From Hymenopellis radicata (Eukaryota > Basidiomycota > Agaricomycetes > Agaricales > Physalacriaceae), in contig JADNRX010000236.1 of the NCBI GenBank assembly GCA_015501595.1, positions 23,224 to 87,223 on the forward strand: 64,000 bases of DNA, given 5' to 3'. The translations under genes were made by a program, and so were the position numbers. Of the stretch, positions 34,386-46,260 are shown in pieces; positions within the stretch are counted from its first letter, which is position 1; every line of letters starts with the position of its first letter. Below the pieces are notes generated by a model. It saw only the letters and a list, made by a program, of their open reading frames with translations, was not told the origin of the DNA and made no database searches.

Positions 34386-36740
34386 ATGGCTGGCCTTCAA
34401 GCAGACACTGCTATCGTTGCTGGCATAGCCGAAGCTGAGAAGGACCATTACGACTTGAAGAAAGGCGACGACGTCTCATCGACGGACGAGAAGTCACCCT
34501 TCGACGTTCCCGATGTCGTCGAGTACCCCACTGAGGAGGAGATCGCAACCTTACGACGTGTGTCCGACACGATTCCTTGGACTGCCTACCGTCAGTTCGT
34601 GTCACTACTATCTCCATTCGCATTGCTAAAGCTTTTCTAGTTATCGCCATTGTTGAGATGGCTGAGCGGTTCTCTGTGAGGTTCTAATTCTTATATCCTT
34701 GGAAGGTATTAATCATTGTTGGTCCTCAGTTCTACGGATGTTCGGTTGTCTTCGTATGTCTACCCTTTGATCGCACAAGCTCACGACCATTAATGCCCCG
34801 ACACAGACCAACTTCATGCAACAGCCGCTCCCCGAAGGCTCCAGCACAGGCTCAGCCGGGCCTGACGTCGTCCCAGGTGCATTGGGACTAGGACAAAATA
34901 CCGCCTTTGGGCTGAGCACCTTCTATCAATTCTGGTGCTACGTCACACCTTTATTTGGAGCCTACCTCGCCGATACACGCTTGGGTAGATTCAAGGCCGT
35001 CTGCGTCGGTGTAGTGGTTGCGCTCGTCGGACACATTGTCTTGATCGTGGCCGCCGTACCTGGCGTCATTGACAAGAAGGCCGCTATCGCGCCCTTCATT
35101 CTTGGCATGATTATCATGGGAGCAGGTAAGCGCTTCTGTCCTAGTTTCGCATATTGGGTAGATTGGGACTGACGTCCTCGTGCAGGTACTGGATTGTTCA
35201 AGGCAAACATCTCGCCTTTGATTGCGGAGCAGTACGGAAAAACTAAGCTTTACATTTCCACCACGCCACAAGGCGAAAGGGTCATCGTCGACCCTTCGTA
35301 CACTATCTCTCGTGTGTATATGGTGAGCCATTTTCAGTTATATGTGACGTGTAGCTAATGATACTCGACTAGTATTTCTACATGTTCATCAACGTTGGCG
35401 CTCTTGTTGGGCAGCTCACTATGGCTTATACTGAACTAGTAAGCACTTGTTACATTCACGTTGCTCTTTCACCATACTGAATGGTTTCAGTATGTCGGCT
35501 TCTACTTGGCCTTCACGCTTCCCACCATTGTCTTCCTGATCTGCCCACTCGTTTTATGGATCGGCAATAAGCGCTACATCAAGTCTGCCCCGCAAGGCTC
35601 AGTTCTCATCACGGCTATCCGCATCGTACGCAAAGCCGCTGCAGACAAATGGAGTCCCAACCCCGTTGTGACCTACAGAAACTTTAGGCGAGACGATTTC
35701 TGGGAAGCTGCGAAGCCGAGCAATCAAGTGGGAGAGTTGCCACAGTGGATGACGTTTGATGACCAGTGGGTCGATGAAGTAGGGCGTGGCTTCAAAGCTT
35801 GCGCTGTCTTCACGTGGTTCCCACTTTACTGTGAGTTCGCTCAGTTATTGTGATTGTTCGGATTGTTTGATTGATTATGCGCGCACAGGGCTCACTTATA
35901 ACCAGTTGAACAACAATTTGACGTCGCAAGCTGCTGTTATGACTCGCCATGGCGTGCCGAACGATGTTCTGTCGAATTTGAATCCTATTTCGCTGATCAT
36001 TTTCATTCCTCTTGCGGATAAGATAGTATGTTTCTTTCCAGTACTCGATTGCACGATCCTTACGTTACGGTTTGTAGATCTATCCTGCGCTCGCGCGTTG
36101 GGGCATCCGTTTCACGGCGTTGAAGAAGATTACTCTTGGATTCTTCTTTGGCGCTGCTGCTATGGCCTGGGCTGCAGGTAAGCACGACCACCTTGTCCGC
36201 GACCTCGCCGACTTACGCGGCACTCAGTGACACAGCACTACATCTACCAGACGAACCCTTGTGGCAAGTTTGTCGCTACTTGCGACGAGGTCTCGAGTTT
36301 GAACGTGTGGATCCAGAGTGGCTCGTATGTAAAATTGGTGTTTTCCTTGATTCTGTGGCTTATTTCCTTTGCAGTTACGTTCTTGTGGGAATAAGCGAAA
36401 TCTGCGCCTCGATAACTGGGCTCGAGTATGCCTTCACCAAGGCGCCGAAGAACATGCGTTCGCTCGTCATGAGCGTGTTCCTCTTTACTTCGGCACTTGC
36501 GTCTGCCTTGGGCCAGGCTTTCGTCCGTATGTCGAGTTCTTTTGGCGTGTCTGCTGTCGCTAACCGACATAATGATATTCAGCGCTATCTGGCGACCCGC
36601 TGTTGGTGTGGAACTACACTGTCGTTGCGATCATCGCGGTCATCGCGGGTCTTTTGTGCTGGATCGCCGTGTTCAAGCTTGACCAGAGGGAGGACGAGCT
36701 CAACAATTTGCCGGAGGGCCATTTGCATGCGCACGAGTAA
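34386..36740 (+). CDS. PTR2: PTR2-type proton-coupled oligopeptide transporter (POT/MFS)
   Basis: Plasma-membrane importer of di- and tripeptides driven by the proton gradient. The ATG at 34386 opens an acidic hydrophilic leader (MAGLQADTAIVAGIAEAEKD) up to PTEEEIATLRRVSDTIPWTA. After an intron comes the POT signature EMAERFSFYGCSVVFTNFMQ (an ExxER-type motif). Further blocks are GLSTFYQFWCYVTPLFGAYL, ADTRLGRFKAV, GTGLFKANISPLIAEQYG, the second PTR signature YFYMFINVGALVGQL, and KACAVFTWFPLYWLTYNQLN. The terminal block SEICASITGLEYAFTKAPKN leads into MRSLVMSVFLFTSALASALG, and the tail ends HLHAHE at 36740. About 600 residues in roughly eleven exons, all features intact. Nitrogen-source control is typical of the family and was not traced in the sequence. 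Confidence 0.95.
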
Positions 36741-37009
36741 TAGGTCTAGATGTTACTGCAATTCATTTTCACTTTGACAACTCGAATGTGTTGAGGCTGG
36801 CTCGTTGGAATGTGAGGAGCTCTCCATGCCGAATACTTGGCCAGACTATGTAAGTTGCAAAGAAGACGGCGCTCGAGCTCTACCCACCCTTATCTGAGCC
36901 TATTCATGACTACGAGAGAGAGATAACTGTTATCCCAAGTTCTGACTTCAATATTATATTAGTTTCCTAACGAGCCGAACAAATACAAAGTGCGGATGTG
37001 TACAGACGG

Positions 37010-37451
37010 CTACGCAATGAGCAATGGGCAGGACGAGGCGGACGTGGAGTTCCCAACCTCGGGGATTGCGCCTCCCGATTGAAAATACTTGAGAATACAT
37101 GCCGCGTTTGCAAAGGTTTTGAAGCTCAGTGCTGTGGCGGGTAACGTAGGTAAGTTCCAATACAGTGCAAACTCGACTGTTGCCAAGACCCATATCACGC
37201 AGATAATAGCAGTCAACGCGATTCGTCTACGGGGCCATTCACCGAGAGCCGCTAATGTGAAAGGTCATTCGAGGGGTGTCGGCGCGCAGTGCAGAATATC
37301 CGTCCATACCTGTCTCTCGGATAGTGGTAGCGAAAATCATGGCATAGAGTCCGTAGCAGAAAATGCCGATGATATGTTCGTTGAGATAGATACCAATCAA
37401 GTTCTGGGCGTCGTCTTCCGAGAACCCATCTTGTGGAGCGACAGAGGACAT
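37010..37451 (-). pseudogene. Truncated orphan membrane-protein gene (5' part only)
   Basis: The ATG at 37451 reads MSSVAPQDGFSEDDAQNLIG then IYLNEHIIGIFCYGLYAMIF. A phase-preserving intron (GTATGG..TTAG) leads to ALGEWPRRRIALTAIICVIW and VLATVEFALYW. The frame ends CPLLIA then TAG at 37010. The family (basidiomycete multi-pass membrane proteins) normally continues with four to five more helices after this point, and nothing resembling them is found before the PTR2 3' end at 36740. The gene therefore looks cut at its 3' side, right next to the start of the tandem array, although an unrecognised intron at the LIA codon cannot be excluded. Confidence 0.55.
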
Positions 37452-37644
37452 GGTGAAAGGCGTTTGGGAGAGTTGTCAAGTATACCTCTACAGATGTCTT
37501 CTTTATGTGGACCAGCACGAGTGTGAGACTGAAGATGGCGCAACAAATAATTTTGCACACGCCCTCAGTTTTCGGTTAGCAGCATTGCCATCAGCGATGT
37601 AGAATACGAGACTAATATTTACCGTCTTATAACTTACACGCCAG

Positions 37645-37850
37645 CGCGATAACGAGCCTGCGCCGAGCCTCGAACGGCTTGAACTTGCCATTTAGCTTCT
37701 GATTGCCCACCACGCGCGAGAATTTGATGTTGTGCTCCGCTAGCAGGTCCTTCGTTATTAGGCATACGGCGGACGTTCGCGGGTCGACGATGGGTTGCAA
37801 GAGGGTGTGAGTTTGTCTGAGATACTCCGTTGCATCGTCACGGATATGAA
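37645..37850 (-). pseudogene. Ribosomal-L1-domain gene fragment, copy A
   Basis: The reverse strand encodes PIVDPRTSAVCLITKDLLAE, then HNIKFSRVV and KLNGKFKPFEARRRL, the core of the L1-like domain found in nucleolar ribosome-biogenesis proteins (Cic1/Utp30/RSL1D1 type). Six residues (PQRQYK in the other copies) are missing from this copy, and Ile after KF is lost. No start, no remainder of the domain and no C-terminus lie nearby, so it is a captured exon fragment rather than a gene. Confidence 0.65.
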
Positions 37851-38078
37851 TACAGAAGAAAAGCATGTTACATATTACAGAGCCATCGACAGAAACAAGT
37901 ACAACGAAGTTCAGGATAGAGATAGAGGAAATGTGTCCCAAGTCGAAGGCGTATTCCCAGGGTTTCATGATGATACATATCGAGGAAAACGTGGTGGAAA
38001 TAGTCACACCAACTAGACATTTGTGGGACCGGCTGGCGCAACCATCTCTGGGCACCCTGACACATTGAACTGCGCGGC

Positions 38079-39773
38079 TTAAGCAACATGGTGAGCGATA
38101 TAATTGAAGGGAGCCAAAAGACCTCTACCTGTAAGCAGATCCACGTTCTGCTTGAATACTCCCGTTACGTTCGCTAGAGTTCCCGGGACAGAATTCGCAA
38201 AATTGTCCCAGAAGGCCGCGCAAGTCTAATCAAAATGAATGCATACTGCCTGCTATTGACCCGAGACAACGCACCGAACTGATGTTGAACGGGGCCGGCG
38301 CCGGGGGATCAGCCACGAAAACACCATTTTCATCGTTGTGGCCAGGAACAAACTGGGGCAACGCTGCCATAATCTCACCGGGGATGGATCCACCCAGAAC
38401 AGGAACCGCCGCGCGGTGCCAGTTCTCTGGGAATGTCTGGTTCATGAAGAAGGTGGTGATAATTCGTCTGGTGGCCAGCTTTGTAGTTCCTGTGTTGTGG
38501 GTGATGAGTCGCCATCGTGCAGAGTTTGAACTTTATAGTTATACCATTCGCAAACACGCTAGCGACGGAATTGGGGTCAGCACCATTGCTATCTGTTTGC
38601 AAAATAAATACTTGCCTCATAATGAGACCCGGTCCCTCTGGTGGGCGGATGTGAGTAGCTTCATGAATTAAATCTGGCTGGCTCACCAAAAACATCATTG
38701 AGGCGACGGATAGGGATCGCAAACTAGTTCGATCTCAGCACCCTCGAGAAACTTCAACGTGGGACATACTTCGGGGTCCGAAAACTGGTCAGACTCCAAG
38801 TTCTGCCTCGTCATGTCGATCAGGGTTTCCAGGTTGAACACCGTCGCTGGGCCGTCCGGTCCATCGTCACCAAATTTCGCGAGTATTTCCAGGGTCTGCC
38901 AAGAGTTTAGAGATTGAAAAGTGCCCTACGACAACCGCACCTGATCCCAGAGAGTCTGATTGAAGTTACGATTGTCGCCGATGTGAACGTCGGAGCGAGT
39001 CATCGAGCCATCACCTTCAAATGATACAACACAAGTAGTCCCAGATGAGTATCAGCTAACCTTCGCACCGTCCGTGTGCTGCTATTCCCCGTGTCTCTGG
39101 TCCATCAATTTGACCCGGCAGCGGAGGTACGAGTGGGGAGACTCCGCCGATGGAAATTCTGTTCACGAAAGGATTTCCCCTCCCGAGCTTTCGTGGATAA
39201 GTAATGACTGAACAAAATATGCCGAAACTTGAATCCCTACCATGGGGAGTGAGACCATACGTACAGCCATGTCCCTATCGATATTGTACGCCTCTTGGGC
39301 AGCGTTTATGATTTCCTCAAAACTGGTGATTCCGCTACGAGAGAGGATCAATAAGATGCAGTTGGAACAGAGGAGGACTCCGTACTTCCTAGAGATGAAC
39401 CCATGGTTCGCAAGCGTGTTCAGGCCCGGGCATGCTAAGGAAAATAATGAGTAAACTGGTATTATTAACGTTTTCAAGCAGGAGAAACTCACGTCCGCGC
39501 ATGTCGTCGGGCCCAGGTGCAATGAAAGGATGATGAGCATCTAGAGTGTACATTATGTGCGCCGAATAACTTGAACTGGAGATTGGTAGACATACCTGGT
39601 ACAGGCTTGGTGTCTGTATCCGTCTGGCGCGGCGGTATAACCATCACGACGCCCGTTTGGCCGTCCTGGATGTCAACAGTCGTGGAAGAGGCGTCGCGAA
39701 TGTTTGACCCGGCATTTACTGCGATGAACAAGGGCGAGGCCGCCAGTAAGAGGAGGGAGAATGTTTTCATCAT
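38079..39773 (-). CDS. Heme-thiolate peroxidase / unspecific peroxygenase-like protein, copy A
   Basis: A secreted Peroxidase_2 (chloroperoxidase/UPO) enzyme that uses H2O2 to oxygenate or halogenate organic substrates. From 39773 a signal peptide (MMKTFSLLLLAASPLFIAVN) leads through a variable segment to DAHHPFIAPGPDDMRG. Splicing gives the heme-ligand motif GPCPGLNTLANHGFISRNGI and then TSFEEIINAAQEAYNIDRDM. FVNRISIGGVSPLVPPLPGQ follows, and the acid-base motif region CEGDGSMTRSDVHIGDN is complete. Later exons give TTFFMNQTFPENWHRAAVPV and FNISS. The last exon begins TCAAFWDNFANSVPGTLANV and ends APFNYIAHHVA at 38079. This is the best-preserved reading of the three copies. A TATAAG box sits on the minus strand at about 39823-39828. 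Substrate is unknown. Confidence 0.88.
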
Positions 39774-40644
39774 GAGCAGAAGATGTCCGTCTTGCAGCTC
39801 AGCAGCCCTTTTCCCTTCGAATCTTATACCTCACAGAAGTAGTGCATCTTCCTGTGTTATACTTGCATCCCGCTTCTATCTGCTAATACCCTTCGGCAGA
39901 GATTGTAAGAATAGAGTGGCGTTGATGGTGGACGAACGGTTGAATCATTGAATGAGCGTCTTAGGTTTCGATGGGTGAATGAAATATCTCCTGAACCATT
40001 TCGTACCTTTGATGACCTGAGGAGCGAGAATTTTTTTCTATGCCAGGTAAGCTTGAGATTGAACTTTATAAAAATCTACCTGCCGCAAGGGCAATCAATT
40101 TAAAAACATACCGTGCGCACAGGAAGGGCGGAAAGACAAAAGTAGTGGCCATTCAGTGCATGTACATCTGTCAGCAGTCCATTAATTGTCCTGCTTTCGC
40201 AGTGTGAGGAACTTGACTCGCCGAATGGAAGTTTCTGGTGGATCCTGCATCCTCAACCAGCCATCCTGGGCTTAATCTTTGTCGCGAAAAACCTTCAAAT
40301 GGTCCGCAGCCGTGGCATGGGCTCTCCCTCCCCGCTCTCGACCGGTGAAAACTCTCGCGAAGCCTTCATGAGACCCAATCGGCGGTGACTGGCGTGGCGG
40401 TCTTTGCCCTTACTGGCACGCAATTTTATCGGCGGCGCCACGACGCTATACTAAGGTCGTCTTTTCCCTGGGCCTGACGGTGACAGCGAAAGACGACGTC
40501 CGTGGCACGTGATCCCGACCATGACGCGGGTAACGCCGTTGGCACGGCAAAGCCCGCTACCTCCGTCGTTACCCACGTACAAGGCTGATGTGCCATCTCT
40601 CCAGTTGAAACCCAAGCCGCCTTTGTACTACTAAACCCAAGAGA

Positions 40645-41247
40645 ATGCCATCACTCACCTTTCCTCCTACCGTTATGCTGCCGCTGTCCGTGACGATATG
40701 CTACTCATCTCTTGACCTTCCACCACGTCGTGTCTTCTCGTTAGTGTTTTGTCTTGATGGTTCGGTCCTTCCAATATTGGCGGTGAGTTGTCATTTGGGA
40801 TGTACACCGGGTAAGAAGCTCTCTTTCCTACTGTCATCATCTGACTCTTCTTCAGTCTTGCTCCCGACTCTGAACTGTCCACCGTGTTCCTTCTATCATG
40901 GTCGGGATTTGGGTCTTCGGTAGCGCAACTTGTCTTTCTTCTGCGCTGGTTACTGTTCGTTCTCGCTACGGTAAGTGTTCTTTCTTCGGGCTTAGGATGT
41001 CGCACTAACCAGGTCTTATAGATTGCCATTCATGCCACTTGAGGCCGGTCTTGGATGTTCTTCGGTTCTGTTGGATGGTCGGCCCCCGTTGATCAACTTG
41101 TCGTCAGGGAGCCACTCAGTTCTTGTCAGTTCTGATCGTGAGATCGCGCTTCCCTTCGGATTACGGCTGGCTCAGTTCGCGCCTTGGTTCTACCGTCGTT
41201 CACGTGCTGTGAATAATGGCGACGGAGGCGCTCAGGTGAGTGATTAG
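40645..41247 (+). other. Spliced hypothetical membrane-protein frame, copy A (probably broken)
   Basis: Intron-like signals (GTGAGT..TTCTTCAG; GTAAGT..CTAAC..TATAG) delimit exons. In the equivalent unit-B sequence the first two exons join as RSFQYWRLAPDSELSTVFLL then SWSGFGSSVAQLVFLLRWLL, a membrane-like segment. Here one extra T near 40748 breaks the first exon. The third exon does not continue in phase in either copy. I recognise no family. It may be a 5' remnant of a gene cut by the duplication. Confidence 0.35.
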
Positions 41248-41782
41248 CTCCTCGTGTCAAAAATCACCCACTCGATCACAGAGTGGGGTCCATGTGTGCT
41301 GGGCCAAGCATCACGGGAGATTCGCACTGCCCGAGACGGGGACTGTGCGAGCCAAATACTGTGAGAAGTTGCGAATGGGGCTGATCCGACGCGAAGCGAC
41401 CTTTGTGTGCAGTTGATACTTAGCCTGGTTCCCTGCCCGCCCTCCAGCGCGATCAGCCAACGAGCCTTCGTTTTTTCTTAAATTTTAACTGCGAGACATC
41501 TAACGCGGGTACTCGCCAGCAGACGGTGGAGGTAACCGAACTATTCGGGTTTGAATTTCAGCCGAGAAGCCCAACCGCCTTAGCGGAGCGTACAGGTTTT
41601 GGTTGAGAAAACAACTTGACGCGAGGCGTGCTTGTGCATTTTCGCAAAGGCACCTCTCGCTTAGACTCTTGTAGTAAACATTTGCCGTTTGCAAACGAAT
41701 GCATTGATTTTACCCTACTACTTTTTGAGTGAGCACTGCCACAAACAGTCGAGAGGACACCAAGACCATCGCCCTATCCGGT

Positions 41783-41860
41783 GAAGAGGAGCAGTACACC
41801 CGTTGAAGAGGATCACCACGCCCGCTGAAGAGGATCACCCCACCCACAGAAGAAGAGCAC
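41783..41860. repeat. 22-bp minisatellite, 3.5 units (unit A)
   Basis: Three adjacent imperfect 22-bp units beginning GAAGAGGAGC, GAAGAGGATC and GAAGAGGATC, followed by a partial fourth (GAAGAAGAGCAC). Confidence 0.7.
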
Positions 41861-42007
41861 TCCAACACACAGCCACAGATAAGCTCTGTTCCCAAACAGT
41901 AAGCGTGCGGATGGGATCGGTATAAACCCTGGTCGCTGTCTTCATTCCTTTTTTCCTTTCGACACTGACCAGCACTCCCAATATTCAAATTGGCAATGCC
42001 TCATCAG

Positions 42008-42245
42008 CGCGGATAACGAGCCTGCGCTGAGCCTCGAACGGCTTGAAACTTGCCATTTAGCTTCTGGATGCCCACCACGCGCGAGATGAATTTGATGTTG
42101 TGCTCCGCTAGCAGGTCCTTATACTGCCGTTGCGGGTCCTTCGTTATTAGACATACGGCGGACGTTCGCGGGTCGACGATGGGGTGCACGAGGGTGTGAG
42201 TTTGTCTGAAATACTCCGTTGCATCGTCACGGATATGAATACAGA
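42008..42245 (-). pseudogene. Ribosomal-L1-domain gene fragment, copy B
   Basis: Encodes HPIVDPRTSAVCLITKDPQR, QYKDLLAEHNIKFISRVVGI and QKLNGKF. An extra A then shifts the frame so that KPFEAQRRL is lost. This copy keeps the PQRQYK residues missing in copy A. It is an isolated exon fragment with no start or end. Confidence 0.6.
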
Positions 42246-42513
42246 AGAAAAGCATGTTACATATTACAGAGACGCTTCGACTCGAAGTCCATACTTCGTC
42301 GGGAACTGATCTGTATTGCAAACACAAGTACAACGAAATTCAGGATAGAGATAGAGGAAATGTGTCCCAAGTCGAAGGCATATTCCCAGAGTTTCGTACA
42401 GGAGATGATACATGTCGAGGAAAACGTGGTAGAAATAGTCACACCAACTAGACATTTGTGGGACCGGCTGGCGCAACCGGCTCTGGGCACCCTGACGCAT
42501 TGAACAGTAGGGC

Positions 42514-44195
42514 TTAAGCAACATGGTGAGCGATATAAATTGAAGGGAGCCAAAAGAACTCTACCTGTAAGCATATCCACGTTCTGCTTGAATACTCCCG
42601 TTACGTTCACTAGAGTTCCCGGGACAGAATTCGCAAAATTGTCCCAGAAGGTCGCGCAAGTCTAATCAAAATGAATGCATGCTGCTTGCTATTGACCTGA
42701 GACAACGCACCGAACTGATGTTGAACGGGGCCGGGCCGGGGGATCAGCCACGAAAACACCGTTTTCATCGTTGTGGCCAGGAACACTCGGGCAACGCTGC
42801 CATAATTTCACCGGGGATGGATCCACCCAGAACAGGAACCGCCGCGCGGTGCCAGTTCTCTGGGAATGTCTGGTTCATGAAGAAGGTGGTGATAATTCGC
42901 CTGGTGGCCAGCTTTGTAGTTCCTGTGTTGTGGGGATGAGTCGCCATCGTGCAGAGCTTGAACTTTATAGTTATACCATTTGCAAACACGCTAGCGACGG
43001 AATTGTGTCAGCACCATTGCTATCTGTATGCAAAAAAATACTTGCCTCATAATGAGACCCGGTCCATCTGGTGGGCGGATGTGAGTAGCTTCATGAATTA
43101 AATCTGGCGGCTCACCAAAAACAAGAGCGAAGCGACGGATAGGGATCGCAAACTAGTTCGATCTCAGCACCCTCGAGAAACTTCAACGTGGGACATACTT
43201 CGGGGTCCAAAACTGGTCAGACTCCAAGTTCTGCCTCGTCATGTCGATCAGGGTTTCCAGGTTGAACACCGTCGCTGGGCCGTCCGGTCCATCGTCACCA
43301 AATTTCGCGAGTATTTCCAGGGTCTGCCAAGAGTTTAGAGATTGAAAAGTGCCCTACGACCAACCGCCACCTCATCCCAGAGAGTCTGATTGAAGTTACG
43401 ATTGTCGCCGATGTGAACGTCGGAGCGAGTCATCGAGCATCACCTTCAAATGATACAACACAATAGTCCCAGATGAGTATCAGCTAACCTTCGCCGTCCG
43501 TGTGCTGCTATTCCCCGTGTCTCTGGTCCATCAATTTGACCCGGCAGTGGAGGTACGAGTGGGGAGACTCCGCCGATGGAAATTTTGTTCACGAAAGCAT
43601 TTCCCCCCCGAGCTTTCGTGGATAAGTAATGACTGAGCAAAATATGCCGAAACTTGAAATCCTTACCATGGAGTGACGCCATACACAGCCATGTCCCTAT
43701 CGATATTGTACGCCTCTTGGGCAGCGATTATGATTTCCTCAAAACTGGTGATTCCACTACGAGAGAGGATCAATAAGATGCAGTTGGAACAGAGGAGGAC
43801 TCCGTACTTCCTAGAGATGTACCCATGGTTCGCAAGCGTGTTCAGGCCCGGGCATGCTAAGGAAAATAATGAGTAAACTGGTATTATTAACGTTTTCAAG
43901 CAGGAGAAACTCACGTCCGCGCATGTCGTTGGGCCCAGGTGCAATGAAAGGATGATCAGCATCTAGAGTGCACATTATGTGCGCCGAATAACTTGAACTG
44001 GAGATTGGTAGACATACCTGGTATAGGCTTGGTGCCTGTATCCGTCTGGCGCGGCGGTATAACCATCACGACGCCCGTTTTGGCGTCCTGGATGTCAACA
44101 GTCGTGGAAGAGGCGTCGCGAATGTTTGACCCGGCATTTACTGCGATGAACAAGGGCGAGGCCGCCAGTAAGAGGAGGGAGAATGTTTTCATCAT
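42514..44195 (-). CDS. Heme-thiolate peroxidase / peroxygenase-like protein, copy B (indels)
   Basis: Second tandem peroxygenase: the same signal peptide, the PCPGLNTLANHGYI heme motif, TSFEEIIIAAQEAYNIDRDM and the FMNQTFPENWHRA block. Compared with copies A and C, bases are missing around the EGD acid-base exon (near 43438 and 43490), which would shift the frame through the catalytic motif. Near the 3' end one extra base changes APFNYIAHHVA into a read-through past the A-type stop (taken here as 42514) to 42257. Either the copy is decaying or the assembly carries errors. Its coding part resembles copy C and its promoter copy A. Confidence 0.75.
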
Positions 44196-45052
44196 GAGCA
44201 GAAGATGTCCGTCTTGCAGCTCAGCAGCCCTTTTCCCTTCGAATCTTATACCTCACAGAAGTAGTGCATCTTCCTGTGTTATACTTGCATCCCGCTTCTA
44301 TCTGCTAATACCTTCGCAGAGATTGTAAGAATAGAGTGGCGTTGATGGGTGGACGAACGGTTGAATCATTGAATGAGCGTCTAGGTTTCGATGGTGAATG
44401 AATATCTCCTGAACCATTCGTACCTTTGATGACCTGAGGAGCGAGAATTTTTTATGCAGGTAAGCTTGAGATTGAACTTTATAAAAATCTACCTGCCGCA
44501 AGGGCAATCAATTTAAAAACATACCGTGCGCACAGGAAGGGCGGAAAGACAAAAGTAGTGGCCATTCAGTGCATGTACATCTGTCAGCAGTCCATTAATT
44601 GTCCTGCTTTCGCAGTGTGAGGAACTTGACTCGCCGAATGGAAGTTTCTGGTGGGATCCTGCATCCTCACCAGCCATCCTGGGCTTAATCTTTGTCGCGA
44701 AAACCTTCAAATGGTCCGCAGCCGTGGCATGGCTCTCCCTCCCCGCTCTCGACCGGTGAAAACTCTCGCGAAGCCTTCATGAGACCCAATCGGCGGTGAC
44801 TGGCGTGGCGGTCTTTGCCCTTACTGGCACGCAATTTTATCGGCGGCGCCACGACGCTATACTAAGGTCGTCTTTTCCCTGGGCCTGACGGTGACAGCGA
44901 AGACGACGTCCGTGGCACGTGATCCCGACCATGACGCGGTAACGCCGTTGGCACGGCAAAGCCCGCTACCTCCGTCGTTACCCACGTACAAGGCTGATGT
45001 GCCATCTCTCCAGTTGAAACCCAAGCCGCTTTGTACTACTAAACCCAAGAGA

Positions 45053-45653
45053 ATGCCATCACTCACCTTTCCTCCTACCGTTATGCTGCCGCTGTCCGTG
45101 ACGATATGCTACTCATCTCTTGACCTTCCACCACGTCGTGTCTTCTCGTTAGTGTTTGTCTTGATGGTTCGGTCCTTCCAATATTGGCGGTGAGTTGTCA
45201 TTTGGGATGTACACCGGGTAAGAAGCTCTCTTTCCTACTGTCATCATCTGACTCTTCTTCAGTCTTGCTCCCGACTCTGAACTGTCCACCGTGTTCCTTC
45301 TATCATGGTCGGGATTTGGGTCTTCGGTAGCGCAACTTGTCTTTCTTCTGCGCTGGTTACTGTTCGTTCTCGCTACGGTAAGTGTTCTTTCTTCGGGCTT
45401 AGGATGTCGCACTAACCAGGTCTTATAGATTGCCATTCATGCCACTTGAGGCCGGTCTTGGATGTTCTTCGGTTCTGTTGGATGGTCGGCCCCGTTGATC
45501 AACTTGTCGTCAGGGAGCCACTCAGTTCTTGTCAGTTCTGATCGTGAGATCGCGCTTCCCTTCGGATTACGGCTGGCTCAGTTCGCGCCTTGGTTCTACC
45601 GTCGTTCACGTGCTGTGAATAATGGCGACGGAGGCGCTCAGGTGAGTGATTAG
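45053..45653 (+). other. Spliced hypothetical membrane-protein frame, copy B
   Basis: Here the first exon is open from the ATG at 45053 (MPSLTFPPTVMLPLSVTICY) through RRVFSLVFVLMVRSFQYWR. It joins over an intron to LAPDSELSTVFLLSWSGFGS and SVAQLVFLLRWLLFVLAT, a plausible membrane protein start. The following exon stops after IAIHAT unless a different splice site is used, so the frame cannot be extended to a full protein. Confidence 0.35.
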
Positions 45654-46182
45654 CTCCTCGTGTCAAAATCACCCACTCGATCACAGAGTGGGGTCCATGT
45701 GTGCTGGGCCAAGCATCACGGGAGATTCGCACTGCCCGAGACGGGGACTGTGCGAGCCAAATACTGTGAGAAGTTGCGAATGGGGCTGATCCGACGCGAA
45801 GCGACCTTTGTGTGCAGTTGATACTTAGCCTGGTTCCCTGCCCGCCCTCCAGCGCGATCAGCCAACGAGCCTTCGTTTTTTCTTAAATTTTAACTGCGAG
45901 ACATCTAACGCGGTACTCGCCAGCAGACGGTGGAGGTAACCGAACTATTCGGGTTTGAATTTCAGCCGAGAAGCCCAACCGCCTTAGCGGAGCGTACAGG
46001 TTTTGGTTGAGAAAACAACTTGACGCGAGGCGTGCTTGTGCATTTCGCAAAGGCACCTCTCGCTTAGACTCTTGTAGTAAACATTTGCCGTTTGCAAACG
46101 AATGCATTGATTTTACCCTACTACTTTGAGTGAGCACTGCCACAAACAGTCGAGAGGACACCAAGACCATCGCCCTATCCGG

Positions 46183-46260
46183 TGAAGAGGAGCAGTACAC
46201 CCGTTGAAGAGGATCACCACGCCCGCTGAAGAGGATCACCCCACCCACAGAAGAAGAGCA
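46183..46260. repeat. 22-bp minisatellite, 3.5 units (unit B)
   Basis: Same three and a half 22-bp units as in unit A, with no change in copy number, as expected for a very recent duplication. Confidence 0.7.

Larger units (their letters stand above)
37642..42004. repeat. Tandem unit A (4.36 kb) of the peroxygenase array
   Basis: First of three direct tandem units, beginning at the shared sequence CAGCGCGATAACGAGCCTGC. It contains an L1-domain gene fragment, a complete peroxygenase gene, its promoter, a spliced hypothetical frame and a 22-bp minisatellite. It differs from units B and C in its left half by many substitutions, and by loss of 18 bp in the L1 fragment. Its right half is almost identical to that of unit B. 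Confidence 0.92.

Noticed and set aside
42257..42610. 117-codon frame with a hydrophobic stretch (copies B and C), which looks like a membrane protein
   Set aside because: Its start is the last peroxygenase exon (NVTGVFKQNVDMLTGR) and the rest is read-through caused by one extra base near the stop.
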